Shown: one piece after another, positions 56,422 to 64,000 of the stretch | How the letters are laid out: each line of letters opens with the position of its first letter | Position numbering within the stretch: the first letter of the stretch is position 1 | Assembly: GCA_027533425.1 (NCBI GenBank) | Contig: JAPZUD010000002.1 | Span: 310,001-374,000, forward strand | Source: Beijerinckiaceae bacterium | GTDB lineage: Bacteria; Pseudomonadota; Alphaproteobacteria; Rhizobiales; Beijerinckiaceae | Reading direction: 5' to 3' | Length of the DNA: 64,000 nt | Notes under the pieces: generated by a model | What the model was told of the DNA's origin: nothing | What the model saw: the letters and a program-made list of their open reading frames with translations, nothing else | Databases searched by the model: none | Position numbers and translations under genes: made by a program

Positions 56422-57408
56422 ATGACCATGACCAAACGCCAAGGCCTGACCGCAGCAGCGGCTATCGGGGCGATTCTCGCGCTCGGAGCCGGTTCGGCGC
56501 AGGCGCAGTTTCCGAACAAGCCCGTCACCATGGTGGTCCCGTTCGCTGCCGGCGGTCCGACCGACGTGGTCGCGCGCATCGTCGGCGAGCACATGTCGAA
56601 GACGCTGGGCCAGCCTGTCATCATCGAGAATGTTGCCGGTGCCGGCGGCACGACGGGCATTACCCGCGTCGCGAAGTCAACGCCGGATGGCTATACGATC
56701 GCCATGGGCCATATGGGCACGCATGGTGCGGCGCCGGGCCTCTACCCGAACATCGCCTACAATCCGCAGACGGATTTCGCGCCGATCGGCCTCGCCGCAG
56801 GCACGCCGATCGTGATCGTCACCCGCAAGGACCTGCCGGTGAAGAACCTGCAGGAATTCATCGCCTGGGCGCAGAAGAACGAGAAGACGATCAACAACGC
56901 CAATGCCGGCTCGGGCTCGGTCTCGCATATCACCTGCGTGCTGCTGCACGAGATGATGAAGATCGATCCGAACCAGATCCCCTATCGCGGCACCGGCCCG
57001 GCCCTGACAGACCTCGTCTCGGGCAAGGTCGATTACATGTGTGACCAGATCGTCTCGGTCAGCAGCCAGGTGAAGGGCGATGCGATCAAGGCGCTGGCGA
57101 TCGCCACGCCAGCCCGCTCGCCGTCGCTGCCGGATGTCCCGACCACCAAGGAAGCCGGGCTGCCGGCCTTCGAGGTTTCGGCCTGGAACGCCGTTTTCGC
57201 GCCGAAGGGCACGCCGGCCGACGTCGTCGCCAAGCTGAGCGACGCGCTCACCAAGGCCGTCACCGATCCGGCCACGAAGAAGAAGCTCGAGGATCTCGGC
57301 GGCGTGGTGCCGGATGCGAAGGGCGCCTCGCCGGAAGCCCTCGCGGCTCTTGTGAAGTCCGAGAATGACCGCTGGATCCCGCTGCTGAAGGCGAAGGTCA
57401 AGCAATAA
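56422..57408 (+). CDS. tctC: Tripartite tricarboxylate transporter substrate-binding protein
   Basis: 328 residues from the ATG at 56422, with AAGGGAGAG upstream; Met3 is an alternative. Residues 1-29 are a signal peptide ending AQA|Q. Bug/TctC family: FPNKPVTMVVPFAAGGPTDVVARIVGEHM, VIIENVAGAGGTTGITRVAKSTPDGYTI, SHITCVLLHEMM and the Y-R-G-T-G-P loop that holds the ligand carboxylate. It is a periplasmic binding protein, probably for a di- or tricarboxylate. The 122-base gap after tctA contains a hairpin-free spacer and may hold its own strong translation signal, since binding proteins are needed in excess. Confidence 0.93.
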   Translation: MTMTKRQGLTAAAAIGAILALGAGSAQAQFPNKPVTMVVPFAAGGPTDVVARIVGEHMSKTLGQPVIIENVAGAGGTTGITRVAKSTPDGYTIAMGHMGTHGAAPGLYPNIAYNPQTDFAPIGLAAGTPIVIVTRKDLPVKNLQEFIAWAQKNEKTINNANAGSGSVSHITCVLLHEMMKIDPNQIPYRGTGPALTDLVSGKVDYMCDQIVSVSSQVKGDAIKALAIATPARSPSLPDVPTTKEAGLPAFEVSAWNAVFAPKGTPADVVAKLSDALTKAVTDPATKKKLEDLGGVVPDAKGASPEALAALVKSENDRWIPLLKAKVKQ

Positions 57409-57442
57409 CAATTATTGATCGATCCATCTCAGGATTTGTCTT

Positions 57443-57469
57443 GAATGCCGCCGGTTTCCGGCGGCATTC
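57443..57469 (+). terminator. Hairpin after tctC
   Basis: GAATGCCGCCGG and CCGGCGGCATTC, 12 perfectly paired bases around TTT. Only a weak T-rich stretch (TGCATTC) follows, so termination may be partial. Confidence 0.65.
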
Positions 57470-57519
57470 TGCATTCAACGTGACCGATCCGGCGTCACCC
57501 CTCCTTCAGGCCTGCTTGC

Positions 57520-58734
57520 GTGCCCTCCCCTCAGTCGATGCCGATGCCGCCCGCTGTGCGGCGGGCCATCCTTGGCCTCGGGGTCAGCCAGATCATCGGC
57601 TGGGGCACGACCTATTACCTGCTGTCGCTGCTCAGCAGCGAGATCGGCGCCTCGCTCGGCCTGTCCATCGCCTGGGTTCTGGGCGGAACGTCGCTCACCC
57701 TCGGTGCCGCGGCGCTGATCGGGCCGCGGGTCGGCCGCTGGCAGGACCGGTCCGGATCGCGCGTCGTCATGGCCACCGGCACCGTGATCATGGCGGCGGG
57801 GCTCGTGGTTCTCGCCTTCTCGAAGGGTTTGGTCAGCTATTATCTCGGCTGGGCCATCATCGGCATCGGCTCCCCGATGTCGCTCTATTCCGCCGCGTTC
57901 ACGGCCCTGACGCAGGTTTCCGGCGCACAGGCCCGGCGCGCCATTTCCTACCTTACCTTCATGGGCGGGCTGGCCTCGACTTCGTTCTGGCCCTTCACCG
58001 CCTGGCTGATGTCGTTTCTCGACTGGCGGACGATCATCCTGTTCTTCGCCGGGCTGAACCTCGCGATCTGCCTGCCGATCCACCTGACCCTCCTTCCCGG
58101 GCAGGCCGGCAAAGCCGCCCAAGTGCCGGCGGCCGATCCGGTGGAAGCCGGAATTCCCGCCGCAGCGTTCCCGGTCGCGTTCGCGCTGTTCGCCGCAATG
58201 CTGGCAATGAACGGCCTGATCTTCAATTCCTGGTCGCTGCTGGTCTTTCCCCTGCTGGAGGGGCTGGGCTTCGCCGCCACGGCTGCAGTGCTCGTCGGCA
58301 GCATGGTCGGCGTGTTCCAGGTTGCAGGCCGGATGGGCGAGGCGCTGCTGGCGCAGCGCTTCAGCATCATGTGGACAGCCTTTGTCTCCGCCGCCTTCCT
58401 GCCGGTCTCGTTCCTCTTCCTGATCCAGGCTCAGGGGAGCATCCCCGCCGGCCTCGCTTTCGCTGCCTTTTACGGCATCTCGAACGGGCTGATGACGATC
58501 GCACGAGGCGGGCTGACGCTTTCGATCTTCGGATCACGCGGCTATGGGGAGCGCCTGAACCGGATCACCGTCTCGCAGAATCTGGCCGGGGCCGTGGCGC
58601 CGATCCTCGGCGGATTCCTGCTCGACAGGCTGGGCGCGGAGATGCTCGTTGACCTGATGCTGGCCACGGCCGGGCTGGCCCTCGTGACCATGCTCGCCCT
58701 GCGACACCATTGCGCTAGACACGGCCTCAACTAA
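57520..58734 (+). CDS. MFS transporter
   Basis: 404 residues with 12 hydrophobic helices in two halves; start GTG at 57520, with ATG 57538 as an alternative. The loop between helices 2 and 3 is GPRVGRWQDRSGSRVVM, the usual MFS GxxxDRxGRR site. The family is close to oxalate/formate or monocarboxylate-type MFS proteins (SISYLTFMGGLASTSFWPF is similar to tricarboxylate-uptake and arabinose-efflux relatives) but I cannot name a substrate. It follows the tct operon after a hairpin and may be separately transcribed. Confidence 0.9.
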   Translation: MPSPQSMPMPPAVRRAILGLGVSQIIGWGTTYYLLSLLSSEIGASLGLSIAWVLGGTSLTLGAAALIGPRVGRWQDRSGSRVVMATGTVIMAAGLVVLAFSKGLVSYYLGWAIIGIGSPMSLYSAAFTALTQVSGAQARRAISYLTFMGGLASTSFWPFTAWLMSFLDWRTIILFFAGLNLAICLPIHLTLLPGQAGKAAQVPAADPVEAGIPAAAFPVAFALFAAMLAMNGLIFNSWSLLVFPLLEGLGFAATAAVLVGSMVGVFQVAGRMGEALLAQRFSIMWTAFVSAAFLPVSFLFLIQAQGSIPAGLAFAAFYGISNGLMTIARGGLTLSIFGSRGYGERLNRITVSQNLAGAVAPILGGFLLDRLGAEMLVDLMLATAGLALVTMLALRHHCARHGLN

Positions 58735-58812
58735 GCCTAGCCTGCGACACCCTGTCCTGCCGCCCTTCCGGGTTGGCGGGCCACTTTGTCTTGCAGACGT
58801 GCCGGGGGTCCC

Positions 58813-61428
58813 ATGCGTACCGAAACGCCACCCATCATCCGCCTCACCGATTACCGCGTGCCGGATTTCCTGATCGACCATGTCGATCTTGATTTCCGGC
58901 TCCAGCCGGAGCGGACGACGGTCACCTCCCGGCTCGCCATGCGGCGGAACCCGGCCGGGCGCCCCGATGCCAGCCTTGTTCTCGACGGCGATGACCTGAC
59001 CCTCACAGGCCTTGCGGTGGACGGTGCGCCGGTCCCGGCGCAGGCCTATTCCGTCACGCCGGACAGCCTGACCATCGAGGGGCTGGGCGATCGCTTCACC
59101 CTGACGGTCGAGACCGAGATCAACCCGGCGGCCAATACGAAGCTGATGGGGCTCTATCGCTCGAACGGCGTCTATTGCACGCAATGCGAGGCAGACGGGT
59201 TCCGGCGGATCTCGTATTTCCTCGACCGGCCGGATGTGATGTCGACCTGGCGTGTGCGGATGGAAGCCGAGAAAGCCGAGGCGCCACTGCTGCTCTCGAA
59301 CGGCAATCCCGTCGAGACCGGCGCCGTTCCCGGCACCGGGCGGCATTTCGCCGTCTGGGACGATCCGCACAAGAAGCCCTGCTATCTCTTCGCGCTGGTG
59401 GCGGGCGATCTCGATGCCTTTACCGGCCGGCATGTCACGCCATCGGGCCGCGCGGTCACGCTCAATGTCTATGTCGAGAAGGGCAAGGCCGAGCGTGCGG
59501 CCTATGCGATGGATGCCCTGATCCGCTCGATGGTGTGGGACGAACAGGCTTTCGGCCGGGAATATGATCTCGACCTGTTCAATATCGTCGCCGTGTCCGA
59601 TTTCAACATGGGCGCGATGGAGAACAAGGGCCTCAACATCTTCAACGACCGCTATATCCTGGCCTCGCCCGAGACGGCGACAGATCAGGATTACCACAAT
59701 ATCGAAGCGATCGTGGCGCATGAGTATTTCCATAACTGGACCGGCAACCGGATCACCTGCCGCGACTGGTTCCAGCTCTGCCTCAAGGAAGGGCTGACGG
59801 TTTTCCGGGACCAGGAATTCTCGTCCGACCAGCGCTCGCGCGCAGTGGAGCGGATTGCCAATGTGCAGACCCTGCGCGCGGCGCAGTTTGTCGAGGATGC
59901 GGGGCCGCTGGCCCATCCTGTGCGGCCGCAGACCTACAAGGAAATCAACAACTTCTATACGGCAACGGTCTATAACAAGGGCTCCGAGCTGATCCAGATG
60001 ATCCGTCTGTTGATCGGGCCGGAGGCCTTCCGGGCCGGGATGGATCTCTATTTCGAGCGCCATGACGGTGAGGCGGCGGTGGTGGAGCAGTTCATCCAGT
60101 GCTTCGCCGATGTGTCGGGCCGGGATTTCGGGCCTTTCATGCGCTGGTATGATCAGGCCGGCACGCCTGTCGTCACCGTCACCAGCAACCACAATCCGGA
60201 GACCGGCCGCTACACGCTGCATTTCCGGCAGGAGACGCGGCCGACCCCCGGCCAGCCCGACAAGCATCCGCAGGTCATTCCGATCCGGCTCGGCCTGATC
60301 GGCGAGGATGGCACCGAGCTTGTGCCGGACGAACTTTTCGTGCTCGACGGCGAAACCGGCAGCCGCAGCTTCACGGGGCTGACGCAGAGACCGATCCCTT
60401 CGCTGTTCCGGGGTTTCTCGGCGCCGGTCAAGGTGGTCATCGACCGCAAGGAGGGCGATCTCCTTACCCTGGCCCGGCATGATGTCGATCCGTTCAACCG
60501 CTGGCAGGCCCTTCAGGATGCCGCGATCGATCTCCTCACGCGGTCGGTCCGGGCCATTGGCGAAGGCAAGCCGCCGCTCGAAAGCGCCCGGCTGGCCGAG
60601 GCCGTGGCAAGCCTGATCTCCGGCAGCCAGCAGGACCCGGCCTTTGCCGCCCTCGCCATCGGCCTGCCCACGGAAGGCGATCTCGCACGCGAGATTGCGA
60701 CCGAGATCGACCCGGAGGCGATCGGGCTGGCCATTGACCATCTCCGCCGCGCCATGGGCCGGCTGGTGCGCGAGCCGACCTCGCGGGCCTATGACACCCT
60801 CTCGCAACCGGTTCCTTTCAGCCCGGACGGGACCAGCGCCGGCCGGCGGGCGTTGCGGGCGCAATTGCTGCGCTACCTCGTCGCGGCCGATCCGGAGGCC
60901 GGTGCGCGGATCGCTCTTGGCCAGTACGAGCAGGCCAACAACATGACGGACCGCGTCGCCGCGCTGACAGCCCTGCTGCCATGCGAGGGGCCGGAGCGTG
61001 AAACGGCGCTGGCTGCATTCGAGAAGGCCTATGGGTCGGATGCCCTCATCCTTGACATGTGGTTCGCCCTGCAGGCGCGCGTGCCGGGGCCGGGTGCGGT
61101 GGCCCGCGTCCGTGCACTCACAGGCCATCCGAAATTCACGCTCGCCAATCCGAACCGGGCGCGTTCGCTGATCGCGACTTTTGCGAATGGCAACCTGCGC
61201 GGCTTTCATGCTGCCGATGGCAGCGGCTACCAGCTGGTGGCCGAGATCATCGACGCGCTGGATGCGCGGAACCCGCAGATCGCGGCGCGCATGGCCACGG
61301 CCTTCCGGACCTGGCGCAATCTCGAGAGTGGCCGCCGGGACAAGGCAGGAGCCGCGCTGCGGAGCCTTGCCGGCAAGGCCAATCTCTCGCGCGATCTCGG
61401 CGACATTCTCGAGCGAACACTCTCATGA
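58813..61428 (+). CDS. pepN: Aminopeptidase N
   Basis: 871 residues from the ATG at 58813, similar in length to E. coli PepN (870). M1 zinc aminopeptidase: the exopeptidase motif GAMENKGLN, zinc site HEYFHNWTGNR with the third ligand Glu in LCLKEGLTVFRDQEF, and the transition-state Tyr in NFYTATVYNKG. The beta-barrel and C-terminal superhelical domains are complete. It removes N-terminal residues from peptides in the cytoplasm. It is a single gene and is probably constitutive; nothing in the upstream region suggests special control. Confidence 0.97.
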   Translation: MRTETPPIIRLTDYRVPDFLIDHVDLDFRLQPERTTVTSRLAMRRNPAGRPDASLVLDGDDLTLTGLAVDGAPVPAQAYSVTPDSLTIEGLGDRFTLTVETEINPAANTKLMGLYRSNGVYCTQCEADGFRRISYFLDRPDVMSTWRVRMEAEKAEAPLLLSNGNPVETGAVPGTGRHFAVWDDPHKKPCYLFALVAGDLDAFTGRHVTPSGRAVTLNVYVEKGKAERAAYAMDALIRSMVWDEQAFGREYDLDLFNIVAVSDFNMGAMENKGLNIFNDRYILASPETATDQDYHNIEAIVAHEYFHNWTGNRITCRDWFQLCLKEGLTVFRDQEFSSDQRSRAVERIANVQTLRAAQFVEDAGPLAHPVRPQTYKEINNFYTATVYNKGSELIQMIRLLIGPEAFRAGMDLYFERHDGEAAVVEQFIQCFADVSGRDFGPFMRWYDQAGTPVVTVTSNHNPETGRYTLHFRQETRPTPGQPDKHPQVIPIRLGLIGEDGTELVPDELFVLDGETGSRSFTGLTQRPIPSLFRGFSAPVKVVIDRKEGDLLTLARHDVDPFNRWQALQDAAIDLLTRSVRAIGEGKPPLESARLAEAVASLISGSQQDPAFAALAIGLPTEGDLAREIATEIDPEAIGLAIDHLRRAMGRLVREPTSRAYDTLSQPVPFSPDGTSAGRRALRAQLLRYLVAADPEAGARIALGQYEQANNMTDRVAALTALLPCEGPERETALAAFEKAYGSDALILDMWFALQARVPGPGAVARVRALTGHPKFTLANPNRARSLIATFANGNLRGFHAADGSGYQLVAEIIDALDARNPQIAARMATAFRTWRNLESGRRDKAGAALRSLAGKANLSRDLGDILERTLS

Positions 61429-61728
61429 CGCGCATCCGGCGCCATCAGCACGCCGAAGCTGCGGAGCCCGGCGGTCGCGCCTATGCTTCAGTCAAGTCTG
61501 ATGTAAACAAATAAACAGGAACAAAAGCGAACATAAGAAGAATATTTAAAAAACATCTTCGTGTTTTCTGTCTGACGTCCGACCGGCAAGGGCCTGCCAG
61601 GGCCAAATGGTAAACAAATTCTTAGAAAGGCGCTTGCCAGCGCGATTCCCCGCGATTCTACTAGGGGTGATTCGGGGTGATGCGGCACATTCCCCGGCTC
61701 ATCTGGGGGATGTTTCGAGGGGGCAAGC
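61429..61728 (+). promoter_or_regulatory. Intergenic region upstream of the PAS histidine kinase
   Basis: 300 bases without a supported gene. 61495-61625 is AT-rich (runs such as AAATAAACAGG and AATATTTAAAAAAC) and is the likely promoter. Further down, 61641-61682 contains two tandem direct repeats, each with a ten-base period: CGCGATTC at 61641 and 61651, and GGGGTGAT at 61664 and 61674. Repeats one helical turn apart are typical of cooperative binding sites. Confidence 0.5.
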
Positions 61729-64000
61729 ATGGTGCGATCATTCGCGGCCAGCGCTATTCGTTTGCGCGAAAAACAGGGACAGGCCACCGGCAGATCCGGC
61801 CTTTCCCCTGTGACATCAGGACCAACCCGGCTCGATCGCGCGGTGCCGATCCTGGTCCTGATCTTTCTGTCCGTCGCCGCGATCAGCATCACGCTGCAAT
61901 TCACCTCCAGCCGCAATGCCCAGCTCAGGTCAAGCGAGGATGCGCTGGCGGTGGCAGCCCATTTCCTGGCGTCGGAAATGTCGCGCCAGAGCCGCGAGAC
62001 CGGCGATACGATCTTCTCCCTGCCGGTCCTGCCGACCGAGATCCATGAGCCGGGCCGCCGCTTCGTCCTGCTCGACATGCTCGGCGCAATCCGCGGCGGC
62101 CATGCTGCCCCGGGCGAGATCGCCCTGCCGGTCGATGCGCTGTTCCAGGAGCCCGGCCTTTTCGCCGGGCGACTCCGCCATGGCGGCGCGTTCCGTGTGC
62201 CGCTGCATACGGGGGATCTCGCCAGTGTCTATGTTCGCCAGCCGGCAGGGTTCGGTGGGTTTGTGCTGGCCCTGCAGCCGGTGGATGACGAGCTTCGCAC
62301 CTGGCGCCACCATGCCGGCGTGCTGGGTGGGATCCTGCTCAGCTTCGGTGCGGTGACCATTGCCTTCACACTCGTCTTCTACGCCCAGCGCGAACATACC
62401 GACACGGCACAGGCGCGGGCGCGGCAGCTCCGTCTGCAATTCGAGAACGCACTGGAACATGGCCATTGCGGCCTCTGGGACTGGCGGCTGGGCGACGACA
62501 CACCGACGCTTTCGAATTCGATGTACCGGATGCTGGGCCTGACGAACCGTGACCTGCTCGATCGGACCGGGATCGAGGCGCGGCTCCATCCCGAGGACCA
62601 TGACCTCTTCCAGCGGATCGAGGACAGCGCGCGGGCCGGCCACAGCGAATTCGACTATCTCTTCCGGATGCGGCACGAAAGCCAGGGCTGGGTGGCGCTG
62701 CGGATGCGGGCGGTGATTGACCCCGCCCCGGCGGGGCAGAGCGCCCGGCTGCTCGGCATTGTCATGGATGTCACGCAGGAGCGCCTTGCCGAGGAAGAGA
62801 GCCATCGGGCCGATGCCCGGCTGCGCGATGCGATCGAGTCCATTTCCGAGGCCTTCGTGCTCTGGGACGAGAATAACCGCCTCGTCATGTGCAACTCAAA
62901 GTATCAGTCCTTCCATGGCCTTTCGCCGGAACTCGTGCAGCGTGGCGCTGGGTACAAGACCCTGATGGCGGCAGCATCCGAGCCGAGGGTCCTGATCGAG
63001 ATCGACCGCGGCACCGAACCGGAAACCGGAACCCGTGCCTACGAGGCCCAGTTCCAGGATGGCCGCTGGCTGCTGATCAGTGAACGGCACACAAAGGATG
63101 GCGGCTATGTTTCCGTCGGGACCGATATCACTGCGCGCAAGCTCCAGGAGGAACGGCTGATGGAAAACGAGCGCCAGCTCCGCATCACCGTGACCGATCT
63201 CGGCAATTCCCGCGAGGCGTTCCGCAAGCAGGCAGCGCAACTGGCGGAGCTGGCCGACCGCTATCTCGAGCAGAAGGCCGAGGCCATCAGCGCCAACCGG
63301 ATCAAGGCCGAGTTCCTCGCCAACATGAACCACGAAATCCGGACCCCGCTGAACCACATTATCGGCTTTGCCGAGATGATCGAGGGCGAGGTGTTCGGTC
63401 CCTGCGGCTCCGACCGTTATCTCGAATATGCCCGTGATATCCGGCTGAGCGGCATCACCCTGCTTTCGCTGATCTCCGATATCCTCGACATGGCCCGGAT
63501 CGAGGCCGGCCGCGTGGCGCTGGACCGGTCCGCCACGCCGCTCGGCGCCCTGCTTGCCCGGGCGGCGGATGATGTCCGCGATGCTGCCGAGGCCAAGAAC
63601 ATCACAATCGAGATCGAACCCGAGCTCGAGGACAAGGCCGGCCAACGGCTGATCCATGTCGATGCGACCGCCATATCCCAGGCCCTCGCCCATCTCCTGC
63701 GGAACGGTATCCGGCTTTCACCGCTTGGCGGCCGGGTTTCCGTCCGGGCGCGGATGGCCGGCGACCATATCAACCTGTTCGTCGCGGATTCCGGCGGCGG
63801 GCTCTCCCCGGGCGATCTGGGGACGATGGGCGACCCGTTCGGCCATATCGACGGGATGCTCCATGATGGCTGCAAGGGCTCCGGTCTCGGCGTGGCGATC
63901 GCGCGGTCGCTGGTGGAACTGCATGGCGGGACGATGCGCCTGCGCTCGGCACCGCAGATCGGTTCGCTGGTGTTGATCCATCTGCCGGTCTCGCTTGAAC
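61729..64000 (+). CDS. PAS-domain sensor histidine kinase, 3' end outside window
   Basis: 757 codons are open to the window edge from the ATG at 61729 (CGAGGGGGC upstream). After a basic N-terminus, two hydrophobic helices (about 45-65 and 200-222) flank a periplasmic domain of about 135 residues. Two PAS-like domains follow (GLWDWRLGDD to GIVMDVTQER, and EAFVLWDENNRLVMCN to GTDITARK), then HisKA with ANMNHEIRTPLNHIIGF (His535) and HATPase with LRNGIRL, DSGGGL and GSGLGVAIA. It resembles PleC/DivJ-group kinases that act on DivK-type single-domain regulators, as in the kinase at 29359. Only the last part of the ATPase domain is missing. Confidence 0.9.
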   Translation, partial: MVRSFAASAIRLREKQGQATGRSGLSPVTSGPTRLDRAVPILVLIFLSVAAISITLQFTSSRNAQLRSSEDALAVAAHFLASEMSRQSRETGDTIFSLPVLPTEIHEPGRRFVLLDMLGAIRGGHAAPGEIALPVDALFQEPGLFAGRLRHGGAFRVPLHTGDLASVYVRQPAGFGGFVLALQPVDDELRTWRHHAGVLGGILLSFGAVTIAFTLVFYAQREHTDTAQARARQLRLQFENALEHGHCGLWDWRLGDDTPTLSNSMYRMLGLTNRDLLDRTGIEARLHPEDHDLFQRIEDSARAGHSEFDYLFRMRHESQGWVALRMRAVIDPAPAGQSARLLGIVMDVTQERLAEEESHRADARLRDAIESISEAFVLWDENNRLVMCNSKYQSFHGLSPELVQRGAGYKTLMAAASEPRVLIEIDRGTEPETGTRAYEAQFQDGRWLLISERHTKDGGYVSVGTDITARKLQEERLMENERQLRITVTDLGNSREAFRKQAAQLAELADRYLEQKAEAISANRIKAEFLANMNHEIRTPLNHIIGFAEMIEGEVFGPCGSDRYLEYARDIRLSGITLLSLISDILDMARIEAGRVALDRSATPLGALLARAADDVRDAAEAKNITIEIEPELEDKAGQRLIHVDATAISQALAHLLRNGIRLSPLGGRVSVRARMAGDHINLFVADSGGGLSPGDLGTMGDPFGHIDGMLHDGCKGSGLGVAIARSLVELHGGTMRLRSAPQIGSLVLIHLPVSLE

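Noticed and set aside
58534-61209. 891-residue open frame antisense to pepN
   Set aside because: Mirror frame of the pepN gene; composition is His/Gln/Arg-rich as expected of such shadows, with no domain.

Overview
The window is a high-GC, densely coded stretch of bacterial chromosome with no phage, insertion sequence or CRISPR array that I can see. Several markers point to an alphaproteobacterium, most likely Hyphomicrobiales or a close relative: an Irr-type Fur regulator with a heme-regulatory Cys-Pro motif, a TakP-type TRAP binding protein, two DivJ/PleC/PdhS-like histidine kinases, a soluble chemoreceptor with a C-terminal HWGG-type domain, and candidate CtrA boxes in front of both chemoreceptor genes. 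This placement is inference from gene types, not from a marker phylogeny.

Layout. 1-8.6 kb is cell-envelope defence and wall synthesis: a secreted protein cut by the window edge, then a thioester alpha-2-macroglobulin and pbpC. 8.7-15.9 kb holds a membrane chemoreceptor, tRNA-Val(CAC), an L,D-transpeptidase, a DUF971 protein, moaA, a soluble chemoreceptor-PilZ fusion and an EamA exporter. 16.2-20.4 kb is a pyruvate-type TRAP transporter locus split by an AAC(3)-I-like acetyltransferase gene on the other strand. 20.5-25.1 kb has Mrp/ApbC, a polar amino-acid ABC cassette without its ATPase, and a 3-hydroxyisobutyrate-dehydrogenase-like enzyme. 25.2-29.2 kb, on the minus strand, has a caspase-fold protein that lacks both catalytic residues and carries a giant proline tail, a small secreted protein, a GST and a micrococcal-type nuclease. 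29.4-37.4 kb has a histidine kinase, cobT and cobS, a tiny membrane protein, a hotdog thioesterase, dusA and a DUF1501/DUF1800 pair.

37.6-39.6 kb is a TPP-riboswitch-controlled thiS-thiG-thiE operon with a small leader ORF directly behind the aptamer. 39.7-46.6 kb is lactate dehydrogenase (lldD) and a metal-homeostasis block: irr with an Irr-type box, the divergent sitABCD Mn/Fe importer behind two phased Mur/Fur-like operators, and zigA behind a Zur-like palindrome. 46.5-53.0 kb is a six-gene leftward operon (M20 peptidase, peptide-binding protein and a DppBCDF transporter). 53.0-57.4 kb has a TauE/SafE permease and a tctB-tctA-tctC tripartite tricarboxylate operon behind an AT-rich leader. 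57.5-64 kb has an MFS transporter, pepN and a PAS-domain histidine kinase cut by the window end.

Overall this looks like a core-to-accessory mix dominated by nutrient uptake (TRAP, three ABC systems, TTT, MFS), metal control and envelope signalling. I did not find a multi-gene system that I would call new. The strongest leads are the dead caspase with its proline tail, the riboswitch leader ORF, the phased operators in the metal block and the chromosomal AAC(3)-I relative.
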